Shown: positions 1 to 7,047, numbered from the stretch's first letter. The stretch is DNA of 8,342 bases from Deltaproteobacteria bacterium (GCA_003513855.1 DOTC01000240.1:1-8342), one strand, 5' to 3'. Made by a program: numbers and translations. The notes: a model not told the origin generated them from the sequence alone.

Positions 1-173
1 GCGTAGACCCCCCCGTGGCGGTGGGCGATCTCGACCGCCCTCTCGTCGCTTTCCGGGTCGATCCCGATCGTGACGATGTGCGTCACCCCCGCCTCGCGGG
101 CGCGGCGAACGACATCGTCCTCCGCGTCGCAAAGAGGGGGGAGATCCAGGTGCGCATGGGTATCGAAATACAT
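1..173 (-). CDS. tatD: TatD family metal-dependent hydrolase/DNase, N-terminal part
   Basis: This is a partial gene: translation from the ATG at 173-171 begins MYFDTHAHLDLPPLCD and runs off the window edge after 57 codons, against roughly 255-260 residues for the family. The DTHAHLD segment (residues 4-10) carries the HxH metal-binding pair (His6, His8) that opens the TIM-barrel amidohydrolase fold. It is followed by AREAGVTHIVTIGIDPES, typical of TatD/YcfH/YabD proteins. Family members are cytoplasmic metal-dependent nucleases (3'-5' DNase activity is reported for some), and their roles are often poorly defined. The start lies 19 nt after the metG stop and has only a weak Shine-Dalgarno sequence, so it is probably translated as the last visible member of the cluster. 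metG next to tatD is a common bacterial pairing. The family call is firm; the exact substrate is unknown. Confidence 0.9.
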   Translation of the reverse strand, partial: MYFDTHAHLDLPPLCDAEDDVVRRAREAGVTHIVTIGIDPESDERAVEIAHRHGGVY

Positions 174-192
174 GATGGAGGGATCCGGCGCC

Positions 193-1725
193 TTATTCTT
201 CGATGCGGGGGAAGACGACGGCGGATCGGGCAAGGGTGGCGCCCTCGGAGAGACCTCCCCAGCGGCCCGCGGTGGACAGCACCGCCTTCTCGACGGCCCC
301 CTCGCAGCCAAGCGCCTCCCACATGTTCTGGGCCGCCACCGGGACGAACGGTGCCGAGAGGAGCACGCAGATCCTCGCTGTCTCGAGGACGGTGTAGAGG
401 ACCGTTCCCAGCCGCTCCCGCCGGGCCGGATCCTTCGCCAGCGTCCACGGCGCCGTCGAGTCGACGTACTTGTTGCCGGCCTTGACCAGCTCCCAGATGG
501 CGGACAGCGCGCGATGCAGCTCCAGCTCCTCCATCGCCCCGTCGACCGCGCGCAGGACGTCTTCCGCCTTCGCCTTCATGGCCCGCTCCTCTTCCCCCGG
601 CCGGGCCTGGGGGGGAACCGTCCCGGAGAAATATTTCCCCAGCATCCCGAGGGAGCGGTTCAGCAGGTTTCCGAAGTCGTTGGCCAGCTCCGAGTTGATC
701 CGGTGCACCAGCGCCTTCCGGGAGAAGTCCCCGTCCGTCCCGAAGGGGACCTCCCGGAGGAGGAAGTAGCGGAACGCATCCGGGCCGTAGGTCGCGACCA
801 TCTCGTACGGGTCGACCACGTTGCCCAGCGACTTGCTCATCTTCTGCCCCTCGACGGTCCACCATCCGTGGGCGAAGACGCCCAGGGGAGGGGCCACGCC
901 GGCGGACAGGAGGAACGCGGGCCAGAAGACGGCGTGGAAGCGGAGGATGTCCTTCCCGACGATGTGGACGTCGGCGGGCCAGAAGGTGTCGAACCGCTCG
1001 CCGCCGGCCGGGTATCCCACGCCGGTGATGTAGTTGGTCAGCGCGTCGTACCACACGTAGATCACGTGGGCGGGGTCGCCGGGGACGGGGATCCCCCAGG
1101 TGAGGGAGGTCCGGGACAGGGAGAGGTCGTTCAACCCTCCGGCCACGAAGGAGACGACCTCGTTCCGGCGGCTCTCCGGGCGGATGAACGCCGGGTTTCT
1201 CTCGTAATAGTCGAGAAGGGGCCGCTGGTAGCTCGAGAGCCGGAAGAAGTACGAGGGCTCCTTCCGCTTCTCCACCGGGCGTCTGCACTCGGGGCAATTC
1301 CCGTCGGCCAGCTGGAGGTCGGTCCAGTACGACTCGCAGGGCGTGCAGTACCATCCTTCGTATGCGCCGAGGTAGATGTCCCCCTTCGCGAGGGATTTCC
1401 GGAAGAGATCCTGGACGGAGGCGTAGTGGCGCTGCTCCGAGGTCCGGATGAAGTCGTCGTTCGTGATGTGGAGCGCCGGGGTGAGCCCCTGGAACCGGGT
1501 GACCACGCGGTCGGCGAGCTCTTTCGGGGAGACTCCCTGCTGCACCGCGCTCTTGTGCACCTTCTCCCCGTGCTCGTCGGTCCCGGTGAGGAAGAAGACC
1601 TTCTGCCCCTTCATCCGGTGGTACCGGGCGAGCGCGTCGGCGGCGATCGTCGTGTAGGCGTGTCCGATGTGGGGGACGTCGTTCACGTAGTAGATCGGGG
1701 TCGTGATGTAGAACGTCTCCTTCAC
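193..1725 (-). CDS. metG: Methionyl-tRNA synthetase, short form
   Basis: Cytoplasmic class I aminoacyl-tRNA synthetase that joins methionine to tRNA-Met using ATP. The 510-residue product shows the HIGH signature at 19-22, the conserved TGTDEHGEK at 47-55, and KMSKS at 295-299. A single zinc knuckle lies in the connective peptide (Cys127, Cys130, Cys144, Cys147). The helical anticodon-binding domain follows from about residue 340, including GNKYVDSTAPW, a conserved stretch of that domain. The protein ends near residue 510 and has no C-terminal EMAPII-like tRNA-binding domain, which longer MetG proteins of 600-680 residues carry for dimerisation. The start codon is GTG at 1725-1723, directly after the TGA of the upstream ricT. 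A GAGGGGAG Shine-Dalgarno sequence sits in the last ricT codons, which suggests coupled translation. Identification is secure. Confidence 0.98.
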   Translation of the reverse strand: MKETFYITTPIYYVNDVPHIGHAYTTIAADALARYHRMKGQKVFFLTGTDEHGEKVHKSAVQQGVSPKELADRVVTRFQGLTPALHITNDDFIRTSEQRHYASVQDLFRKSLAKGDIYLGAYEGWYCTPCESYWTDLQLADGNCPECRRPVEKRKEPSYFFRLSSYQRPLLDYYERNPAFIRPESRRNEVVSFVAGGLNDLSLSRTSLTWGIPVPGDPAHVIYVWYDALTNYITGVGYPAGGERFDTFWPADVHIVGKDILRFHAVFWPAFLLSAGVAPPLGVFAHGWWTVEGQKMSKSLGNVVDPYEMVATYGPDAFRYFLLREVPFGTDGDFSRKALVHRINSELANDFGNLLNRSLGMLGKYFSGTVPPQARPGEEERAMKAKAEDVLRAVDGAMEELELHRALSAIWELVKAGNKYVDSTAPWTLAKDPARRERLGTVLYTVLETARICVLLSAPFVPVAAQNMWEALGCEGAVEKAVLSTAGRWGGLSEGATLARSAVVFPRIEE

Positions 1726-2472
1726 TCAGCTCCCCTCGTTCCCGTCCCCGGGCGGGGAGGAGGGGTCCCCCGCTTCCCCGGCGTCCGGCATCCGCCCGTC
1801 CTGGTCCGCGGGGCACGTCCCCCCCGCCTTGGCCCGGGCGTACGCCCCGTGTTCATAGATCAGGCAGCACATCAGCCTTCCGCAGACGCCCGAGAGTTTC
1901 GCGGGGTTGAGCGCGAGGCCCTGGTCCTTGGCCATCTTCACGGTGATCGGCTCGAACCCGGAGAGGTGGGAGGCGCAGCAGAGCTCCTTCCCGCAGGGGC
2001 CGATCCCCCCCACCATCCTCGCCTCGTCGCGCACGCCGACCTGGCGCATCTCGATGCGGGTCCTCATTTCGTGGGCCAGGTCCTTGACCAGTTCCCGGAA
2101 ATCGATCCGCCCGTCCGCGGTGAAGTAGAAGATCGACTTGCTCCGGTCGAGGAGGATCTCGGTTCGTACGAGCTTCATCGGGAGCTTTCTTGCCTCGATC
2201 CGGGCGAGGCAGAAGGCGTGGGCCTCCGTCTCCCGCTTGGCGTTCTCCTGGTGGGAGCGCAGGTCGTCGGCCGAGGCGGCCCGGACCACCTTCGGAAACG
2301 GCGTCCTCTCCGGCGCGGAAGAGACGTCGTCGAGCCGCTGGACGACCTGTCCCACGATCGGTCCCCGGTCGGTCATCACGACCGCGTAGTCCCCCTTTCC
2401 CAGGGCCGTCCCGGTGCAGTCGTAATGGGTCATCTTGCAGAGGCTCCGGAACCGGATTCCGGCCAGATCCAT
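1726..2472 (-). CDS. ricT: PSP1-domain protein RicT (YaaT)
   Basis: A 248-residue PSP1 C-terminal domain protein. It starts MDLAGIRFRSLCKMTHYDC, matching the opening of YaaT proteins (VGVRF...GK.YYFD). The PSP1 core spans roughly residues 60-145. A double cysteine pattern follows: GPCGKELCC (Cys160, Cys165, Cys166) and GVCGRLMCC (Cys197, Cys202, Cys203). In Bacillus subtilis YaaT works with RicA (YmcA) and RicF (YlbF) in a complex that carries [4Fe-4S] clusters and affects RNase Y-dependent mRNA processing, competence and sporulation. No RicA or RicF gene is in this window, so the role here is open. The last 30 or so residues are Pro/Gly/Asp-rich and look disordered. The ATG lies 6 nt after the holB stop, with an AAGGGATAGG-like ribosome site overlapping the end of holB. 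The family is sure; the function is inferred. Confidence 0.93.
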   Translation of the reverse strand: MDLAGIRFRSLCKMTHYDCTGTALGKGDYAVVMTDRGPIVGQVVQRLDDVSSAPERTPFPKVVRAASADDLRSHQENAKRETEAHAFCLARIEARKLPMKLVRTEILLDRSKSIFYFTADGRIDFRELVKDLAHEMRTRIEMRQVGVRDEARMVGGIGPCGKELCCASHLSGFEPITVKMAKDQGLALNPAKLSGVCGRLMCCLIYEHGAYARAKAGGTCPADQDGRMPDAGEAGDPSSPPGDGNEGS

Positions 2473-2478
2473 GGGTTC

Positions 2479-3459
2479 CTATCCCTTCCCGTGAAATGCG
2501 AACAAAAATGCCTCCACCATGAGCTGCTTCTGCGCCTGAGGAGGCATGCGGGACATGGAAAGAAGCGCCCGGTAGGCCCTGCCCCACCCTTCCGGGGTCT
2601 TCCGGCCGGCGGCGACGCGCAGCGCATCCTTCAAATCCTCGTTTATGATACCCATTTCCGCGCCGGATGATAAGAGGGAGATATCCCGCACGACGGAGAG
2701 GGGGGCCGCGACCTTCCGCGAGAGGTCTCCGGCCCCTTTCCACGACGCGGCAACCGAGGTGATGGCCTCCGGGTCGGGCGAGGAGAGAAGCCGGACCCAC
2801 CTCTCCCGCTCCCCTTCCGCCTCCTCGAGCACCTCGAGCGCCCTCCCGGGGCTTCCCCCCGAGAGGGCCGCCGCCCCGCGGATGACCGTTGCGGGGTAGC
2901 GGTCGCCGGCCCCGGGAATGCCGGTTACGATCTCCTCCACCAGGCCCGGCGCAAGGGGGGAGAAGGAGACCTTCTGGCAGCGGGAGACGATCGTGGGGGG
3001 AAGGCGGGACATCCGGTGTGCGACGAGCAGGAGGTGCGTCCCCGGCGGCGGCTCCTCGAGCGTCTTGAGGAGCGCGTTCGCGGCCTGGACCGTCATCCTG
3101 TCGGCGGGGGCGATGACGACGGCGCGGGGCCGGTCCGAGAACGCCTTGAGCGACAGCTCTTCCTGGAGGAGCCGGATATCGTCGATCAGGATGTTCTGGT
3201 TCTCCGGCGAGACGCGCAGGAAATTCGGGTGGGATCCCGACGCGAGAATGCGGCAGTCGCGGCACGTCCCGCACCCGCCTAACTCCCCGCGGTTCCGGCA
3301 GAAGAGGGCCGACACGAAGGCGATCGCCGCCTTCTCCTTCCCGATCCCTTCCTCCCCGAAGAACAGGAGACCGGCGGGGACGTTGCCGGACTCGAGGTAG
3401 CGCAGCAGGAGGGCGACCGCCCGGTCCTGCCCGCGGACGCCGCCGAACGCCCCTACCAT
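2479..3459 (-). CDS. holB: DNA polymerase III delta-prime subunit
   Basis: A clamp-loader subunit of the replicative polymerase; the 326 residues fit the family (about 330). It has an AAA+ fold with an N-terminal P-loop-like GEEGIGKE (residues 35-42). Glu42 replaces the Ser/Thr that normally follows the lysine, consistent with the usual non-hydrolysing delta-prime subunits. A zinc-binding insert follows (Cys54, Cys63, Cys66, Cys69). Next come NALLKTLEEPPPGTHLLL (128-145) and the SRC motif (159-161), whose arginine supplies the trans-acting finger to the neighbouring ATPase in clamp loaders. The longer DnaX (gamma/tau) proteins share this core, but the length, the altered P-loop and the position beside tmk favour holB. 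The ATG lies inside the last codons of tmk (a 7-nt overlap, ATGGTAG), so translation is probably coupled. Confidence 0.94.
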   Translation of the reverse strand: MVGAFGGVRGQDRAVALLLRYLESGNVPAGLLFFGEEGIGKEKAAIAFVSALFCRNRGELGGCGTCRDCRILASGSHPNFLRVSPENQNILIDDIRLLQEELSLKAFSDRPRAVVIAPADRMTVQAANALLKTLEEPPPGTHLLLVAHRMSRLPPTIVSRCQKVSFSPLAPGLVEEIVTGIPGAGDRYPATVIRGAAALSGGSPGRALEVLEEAEGERERWVRLLSSPDPEAITSVAASWKGAGDLSRKVAAPLSVVRDISLLSSGAEMGIINEDLKDALRVAAGRKTPEGWGRAYRALLSMSRMPPQAQKQLMVEAFLFAFHGKG

Positions 3460-4079
3460 CCGAACCGCGCCGCGACCACCGCCTGCACGCGGCGGAAGAC
3501 CTCCCCGGCCGGGGGCGCTCCGTCGATCCGCACGATCCGGTCCGGTTCCGCGGCCTGCAGGCGGAGATACCCCTCGCGGACGTTCCGGTGGAACTCGATG
3601 GTCTCGGATTCCATGCGGTCCGCCCGCCTCCCCCTGCCGGAGAGCCTGCGGAAACCGTCTTCGGGATCGATGTCGAACAGGAGGGTGAGGTCCGGGAGAA
3701 GACCTCCGGCGGCGAATGCGTTCAGCCCCTCGATCCGGGCGGCGTCGATCCCCCGGGAGAATCCCTGGTAGGCGGAGGTGGCGTCGCTGAAGCGGTCGGC
3801 CAGGACGGCTTTCCCCGAGGAGAGGGAGGGAAGGATGACCGCGCGAACGTGCTGGGCGCGCGCGGCCTCGTAGAGGAGAAGTTCGGTCTCGGGGAAGACG
3901 CGCTCCTCGCGCCGGGCGAGGAGGAGTCCCCGGATCTCGTCGGCCAGGGGGGTCCCGCCCGGCTCCCGGGTCACGACGTGGGGGACCGCTTTTCCGGCGA
4001 GGTATTCCGACAGAAGCCCGATCTGCGTCGTTTTGCCGGACCCCTCGATTCCCTCGAACGTGACGAAGGGGGCCTTCAC
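3453..4079 (-). CDS. tmk: Thymidylate kinase
   Basis: Phosphorylates dTMP to dTDP with ATP in the cytoplasm, an essential step for dTTP in both de novo and salvage pathways. The 208 residues match the family length. Visible motifs are the P-loop GIEGSGKTT (10-18), REPGGT (38-43) for the substrate site, the DR pair (95-96) followed by SAYQG (102-106), and an arginine-rich LID SGRGRRADRME (147-157). The start is GTG at 4079-4077, chosen because the conserved FVTFEGIEGSGKT begins only five residues later and no upstream in-frame start fits better. The Shine-Dalgarno sequence is weak. The gene begins 43 nt after nrdJ, and that gap holds only an imperfect 7-bp stem without a U tract, so read-through from nrdJ is plausible. 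It sits with nrdJ as a second enzyme of DNA precursor supply. Confidence 0.97.
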   Translation of the reverse strand: MKAPFVTFEGIEGSGKTTQIGLLSEYLAGKAVPHVVTREPGGTPLADEIRGLLLARREERVFPETELLLYEAARAQHVRAVILPSLSSGKAVLADRFSDATSAYQGFSRGIDAARIEGLNAFAAGGLLPDLTLLFDIDPEDGFRRLSGRGRRADRMESETIEFHRNVREGYLRLQAAEPDRIVRIDGAPPAGEVFRRVQAVVAARFGW

Positions 4080-4122
4080 GACGCGCCGCCGGGTTCCGAA
4101 GGAAGGGAGCCCTCGACGCCGG

Positions 4123-6570
4123 CTAGCACTCCGAGAAGCCGCACGAACGGCACTTGAGGCACCCCTCCTGCATCTCGACCTGGCTGCCGCAGTCGGGGCA
4201 TGCGCCCCGCGCCACCTCGAACCCCTCGCTGCCGAGAGAGCTCACCTGCCGGGAGGGGTCCTCCCCGGGGTCGGAGGCCAGAGGCTCCGCCAATGCCGCG
4301 TGGGCGGGGAACATCCGGTTGACGTTGTCGATGTACCATTCGACGGCCTTGGCCACCGCGTCCGCGCACGACATGATCTTCGCGCCGTTTCCGGCCCACG
4401 CCGGAAGGTGGCACGAGATCCCTTTCAGCTGCTTGACGATCGCGTCGGGCTTGACCCCCGAACGGAGCGCCAGGGAGACGAGCCTGCCGATCGCCTCGGA
4501 CTGCGATGCGGCGCACCCGCCCGCCTTCCCCATCTGGTTGAACACCTCGAAGATCCCCTTCTCGTCGCAGTTCATCGTGACGTAGATCTTTCCGCAGCTG
4601 GTCTTCATCTCCTTGGTGACCCCGATCAGGGTGTCGGGCCGGGGGCGGGTGGAGACGTAGCCGGGCTCCTCTGCCGGACGATCGGGCGCCGACGCCGTTT
4701 CCGCCCGGTTCACCTCGCCGATGTTCAGCACCTGCTCCTCCCGGCTCTTGTCCCGGTAGACGGTGACTCCCTTGCAGCTCAGGCGGCAGGCGAGGAGGTA
4801 GACCTTGCGGATGTCCTCCCGGGTCGCTTCCGCGGGGAAGTTCACCGTCTTGGAGACGGCGTTGTCGACGTGCTTCTGGAAGGCGGCCTGCATCCGCAGG
4901 TGCGCCTCGGGAGAGATGTCGTGCGCCGTCACGAAGACCCTGCGCACCTCCTCCGGGATCCCCTCCACATGCTGCAGGGTCCCTTTCCGGGAGATCTCCC
5001 GCATCAGCTCCACCGAGGAGATGCCGCGCTGCTTCATCTCCTCCTCGAAGAGGGGGTGCACCTCGACGAGATGGTCGTTGTCCATCACGTTGCGGATGAA
5101 GGACAGGGCGAAGAGGGGCTCGATGCCGCTGCTGCAGCCGGCGATGATGCTGATGGTCCCCGTCGGGGCGATCGTCGTCGTCGTGGCGTTCCGCCGGGCG
5201 ACCGTCCCCCGGTCCGCGAACACGCTCACCGGGAAGTTCGGAAAGGGGCCCCGCTCGCGCGCCAGGAGCGACGAGGCGTTGACGGACTCTTCCTGGATGA
5301 AGCTCATCACTTCCTGGGCGACGGCCAGGGCCTCGTCCGAGTCGTAGGGGATCCCCAGCTTGATGAGCATGTCGGCGAACCCCATCACCCCCAGCCCGAC
5401 CTTCCGGTTTCCCATCGTCATCTGCCGGATCTCGGAGAGGGGGTAGTTGTTCCTGTCGATCACGTTGTCCAGGAACCGGATCGCGTCGTGGATCGTCCCG
5501 CGCATCCTCTCGTAGTCGATCTGGATGCTCCCGTTCTCGCCCGTCACCATGCCGGCGAGGTTGATGGAGCCCAGGTTGCAGCTCTCGTAGGGGAGAAGCG
5601 GCTGTTCGCCGCACGGGTTCGTGCTCTCGATGGCGCCGATCTTCGGCGTGGGGTTGTCCCGGTTGATCCGGTCCAGGAAGATGATTCCCGGCTCCCCGTT
5701 CCGCCACGCGGCGTCCACGATCTTCTCGAACACCTCGCGGGCGGAGAGGCTCGCGACGACCGCGCGGGAGTGGGGGTTGACAAGGTCGTACTCCGCGTCG
5801 GCCTCCACCGCTCTCATGAATTCCTCGGTAAGAGCCACGGAGATGTTGAAGTTGTTCAGGCGGTCGTTCTTCATCTTGCAGGAGATGAAATCGAGGATGT
5901 CGGGGTGGTCGACCCGCAGGATCCCCATGTTCGCCCCGCGTCGGGTTCCCCCCTGCTTGATCGTCTCGGTCGCCGCGTCGAACACCGTCATGAACGAGAT
6001 GGGCCCCGAGGAGATCCCCTTGGTGGACCTGACGACGTCGTGCCGGGGGCGCAGCCGGGAGAAGGAGAAGCCGGTCCCTCCGCCGCTTTTGTGGATGAGC
6101 GCGGTGTTCTTGACCGCCTCGAAGATCGATTCCATCGAGTCGTCGACGGGCAGCACGAAGCACGCCGACAGCTGCTGCAGCTCCCGCCCGGCGTTCATCA
6201 GGGTGGGCGAGTTGGGCAGGAAGTCGAGCCGGCTCATCATTGCGTAGAATCGCTCCGCCCACCGGAGGACGACCTCGGGGACGGAACCGTAGTACAGTCC
6301 TTCCGCCATCCCGATGTCGTAGGCCACGCGCGCCAGCATCTCCTCGGGGGTCTCGTTCCTCTCCCCCCCGGGGCCCGTCTTGAGGTACCGGCGCTCGAGA
6401 ACCTTGCGCGCGTTCTCCGAGACCGGCATCGGGCCGTACTTCGCTCTCATCCGGTCGGTCCACTCGCCCGGAGGGTGGGCCGGAAGATCCCTGGTTCCGG
6501 AGACAAGGAGGGTCTCCGGCTTGTCGCCCGCCGGAAGGGTGGGCGTGGAAACCGGCTGGTTCAGATCCAT
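4123..6570 (-). CDS. nrdJ: Adenosylcobalamin-dependent (class II) ribonucleotide reductase
   Basis: Reduces ribonucleotides to deoxyribonucleotides through a thiyl radical generated from coenzyme B12, so it works with or without oxygen. The 815-residue chain has the finger-loop motif NPCGEQPLLPYESCNLGS with Asn318, Cys320 (thiyl site) and Glu322. Cys137 and Cys331 form the expected redox pair. APTGTISIIAGCSSGIEP (from 468) is the phosphate-binding loop. A TSCPD-type domain occupies about 645-755 (MKTSCGKIYVTMNCDE). The tail has six cysteines (791, 794, 804, 807, 810, 815) that look like a zinc ribbon plus a C-terminal redox thiol. No N-terminal ATP cone is evident in the short lead of about 50 residues. 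The ATG at 6570-6568 follows GGGGAG at 8-nt spacing. Two NrdR-like boxes lie 39-86 nt upstream. No class I or class III reductase is in the window. Confidence 0.97.
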   Translation of the reverse strand: MDLNQPVSTPTLPAGDKPETLLVSGTRDLPAHPPGEWTDRMRAKYGPMPVSENARKVLERRYLKTGPGGERNETPEEMLARVAYDIGMAEGLYYGSVPEVVLRWAERFYAMMSRLDFLPNSPTLMNAGRELQQLSACFVLPVDDSMESIFEAVKNTALIHKSGGGTGFSFSRLRPRHDVVRSTKGISSGPISFMTVFDAATETIKQGGTRRGANMGILRVDHPDILDFISCKMKNDRLNNFNISVALTEEFMRAVEADAEYDLVNPHSRAVVASLSAREVFEKIVDAAWRNGEPGIIFLDRINRDNPTPKIGAIESTNPCGEQPLLPYESCNLGSINLAGMVTGENGSIQIDYERMRGTIHDAIRFLDNVIDRNNYPLSEIRQMTMGNRKVGLGVMGFADMLIKLGIPYDSDEALAVAQEVMSFIQEESVNASSLLARERGPFPNFPVSVFADRGTVARRNATTTTIAPTGTISIIAGCSSGIEPLFALSFIRNVMDNDHLVEVHPLFEEEMKQRGISSVELMREISRKGTLQHVEGIPEEVRRVFVTAHDISPEAHLRMQAAFQKHVDNAVSKTVNFPAEATREDIRKVYLLACRLSCKGVTVYRDKSREEQVLNIGEVNRAETASAPDRPAEEPGYVSTRPRPDTLIGVTKEMKTSCGKIYVTMNCDEKGIFEVFNQMGKAGGCAASQSEAIGRLVSLALRSGVKPDAIVKQLKGISCHLPAWAGNGAKIMSCADAVAKAVEWYIDNVNRMFPAHAALAEPLASDPGEDPSRQVSSLGSEGFEVARGACPDCGSQVEMQEGCLKCRSCGFSEC

Positions 6571-6578
6571 CGTGGCTG

Positions 6579-6584
6579 CTCCCC
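6579..6584 (-). promoter_or_regulatory. Shine-Dalgarno sequence of nrdJ
   Basis: Read on the minus strand, GGGGAG ends 8 nt before the nrdJ ATG. This supports the ATG at 6570 as the true start. Confidence 0.7.
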
Positions 6585-6594
6585 TGCAGGTATT

Positions 6595-6600
6595 ATTCTA
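6595..6600 (-). promoter_or_regulatory. Possible -10 element of the nrdJ promoter
   Basis: TAGAAT on the minus strand matches TATAAT at 5 of 6 positions and lies about 25 nt before the nrdJ ATG, which would give a short leader. No good -35 hexamer is seen at 16-18 nt: that position (about 6618-6623) falls within the proximal NrdR-like box and reads CACAAG. A second candidate, TATCAT, is at 6606-6611. Treat as tentative. Confidence 0.3.
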
Positions 6601-6608
6601 CTTTAATG

Positions 6609-6656
6609 ATAGCGTATCTTGTGGTCGAGGATTATCACGGATACAAGATATGGTGT
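6609..6656 (-). promoter_or_regulatory. Tandem NrdR-box-like operator upstream of nrdJ
   Basis: Two 16-bp elements resemble the NrdR box, recalled as ACACWATATATWGWGT. The distal one (6641-6656, minus strand ACACCATATCTTGTAT) matches at 13 of 16 positions. The proximal one (6609-6624, minus strand CCACAAGATACGCTAT) matches at 10 of 16. They are separated by 16 bp, so their centres lie 32 bp or about three helical turns apart, as described for NrdR operators. Their inner halves form a perfect 8-bp inverted repeat (TATCTTGT 6615-6622, ACAAGATA 6643-6650). NrdR is a zinc-finger/ATP-cone repressor of ribonucleotide reductase genes, so binding here would repress nrdJ when dATP is abundant. The sequence match is seen directly; regulation is inferred. 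Confidence 0.72.
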
Positions 6657-6731
6657 CCGGTTGGGGCTGTCAAGGAAAAGAGGGGAAAAAAAGAAAATTC
6701 TTCTAACTCCCGAAGGAGAGACGGTTTTCAA

Positions 6732-6768
6732 CCGGATAAAACAGGTTCCCTCTCCGGATACGGTTCCC
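6732..6768. repeat. Short interspersed direct repeats
   Basis: CCGGATA occurs at 6732-6738 and 6754-6760. GGTTCCC occurs at 6744-6750 and 6762-6768, with a further GGTTCC at 6801-6806. The two blocks look like an imperfect duplication with a shortened spacer. A small hairpin CGGTT-TTC-AACCG (6722-6734) precedes them. The role is unknown and chance is possible. Confidence 0.3.
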
Positions 6769-6778
6769 GCCCCCCCTT

Positions 6779-6799
6779 GGAATCTCCTGCGGGGATTCC
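6779..6799 (+). other. Strong 9-bp hairpin in the intergenic region
   Basis: GGAATCTCC (6779-6787) pairs with GGGGATTCC (6791-6799) around a 3-nt loop TGC. One pair is U-G when read as plus-strand RNA and would be A-C on the other strand, so the fold suits a plus-strand transcript. No U tract follows, so it is not a typical intrinsic terminator. It might be part of a leader RNA or a protein site. Confidence 0.4.
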
Positions 6800-6869
6800 C
6801 GGTTCCATCGGTACGTTTCGGAAGGATGCTCCGCCCCTGGGTCGCGACCCTTGCCCCGGATGCACCGTC

Positions 6870-6909
6870 GAATTTTTCTACAGAATTTTTCAACATAAGT
6901 GGTGAAAAA
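6870..6909. repeat. Tandem AT-rich 13-mer with an inverted partner
   Basis: GAATTTTTCTACA (6870-6882) is directly followed by GAATTTTTCAACA (6883-6895), 12 of 13 identical. The second copy's TTTTTCA (6886-6892) is matched by an inverted TGAAAAA (6903-6909) after a 10-nt spacer. The block lies about 30-70 nt upstream of the putative cytochrome promoter, a position that would suit an activator or repressor site. No known regulator is recognised. Confidence 0.45.
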
Positions 6910-6935
6910 CCGTCCGGGAAAGGAAAATTCGTCTT

Positions 6936-6979
6936 GATTATTGACCTCCGATGTATTATGTATACAGTCGACAATAATC
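6936..6979 (+). promoter_or_regulatory. Putative promoter and palindromic operator of the cytochrome gene
   Basis: A TTGACC hexamer (6941-6946, 5 of 6 to the sigma-70 -35) is followed after 16 nt by TACAGT (6963-6968, 4 of 6 to the -10). Perfect 8-bp inverted arms GATTATTG (6936-6943) and CAATAATC (6972-6979) flank it with centres 36 bp apart, so one arm overlaps the -35 and the other the expected start of transcription. The palindrome TGTATACA (6959-6966) lies between. The promoter would leave a leader of about 75-80 nt before the ATG. This is inferred from the sequence only. Confidence 0.35.
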
Positions 6980-7036
6980 GTAATGGGTCGCAAATAGGGA
7001 TGCAGCATTGAACCAGCCCCAACATTATCACAGGGA

Positions 7037-7047
7037 AAGGAAGGGAG
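7037..7047 (+). promoter_or_regulatory. Shine-Dalgarno sequence of the cytochrome gene
   Basis: AAGGAAGGGAG ends 5 nt before the ATG at 7053. It fixes this start, which also places an intact signal peptide at the N-terminus. An in-frame TTG at 7008 has no comparable site. Confidence 0.7.

Noticed and set aside
70..2670. Long plus-strand open frame (866 codons) opposite metG, ricT and part of holB
   Set aside because: It spans three well-identified minus-strand genes, its translation is low-complexity and Arg/Gly/Pro/Val-rich with no known motif, and it has no ribosome site. Long antisense frames are common in GC-rich DNA.
4080..4122. Possible terminator between nrdJ and tmk
   Set aside because: The stem (GGGCTCC with GGAACCC) has a mismatch and an 8-nt loop, and no U tract follows.
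4033..6606. Long plus-strand open frame (857 codons) opposite nrdJ
   Set aside because: It mirrors the codon structure of nrdJ, with His/Asp/Val/Arg-rich translation and no domain. It is an antisense shadow.
6885..7000. Possible GEMM (cyclic dinucleotide) riboswitch ahead of the cytochrome, as seen for some Geobacter cytochromes
   Set aside because: Fragments such as GTCGCAAAT are present, but the conserved core and paired arms of the GEMM fold could not be assembled.
6703..7008. Minus-strand frame of 101 codons in the intergenic region
   Set aside because: No recognisable domain and no convincing start signal; it overlaps the repeat and hairpin region.
6619..7011. Plus-strand frame of 130 codons in the intergenic region, with a stretch LTPEGETVFNRIKQ resembling the end of a MarR-type domain
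   Set aside because: The matching stretch is short, no helix-turn-helix precedes it, no ribosome site is present, and the frame runs through the repeats and putative promoter.
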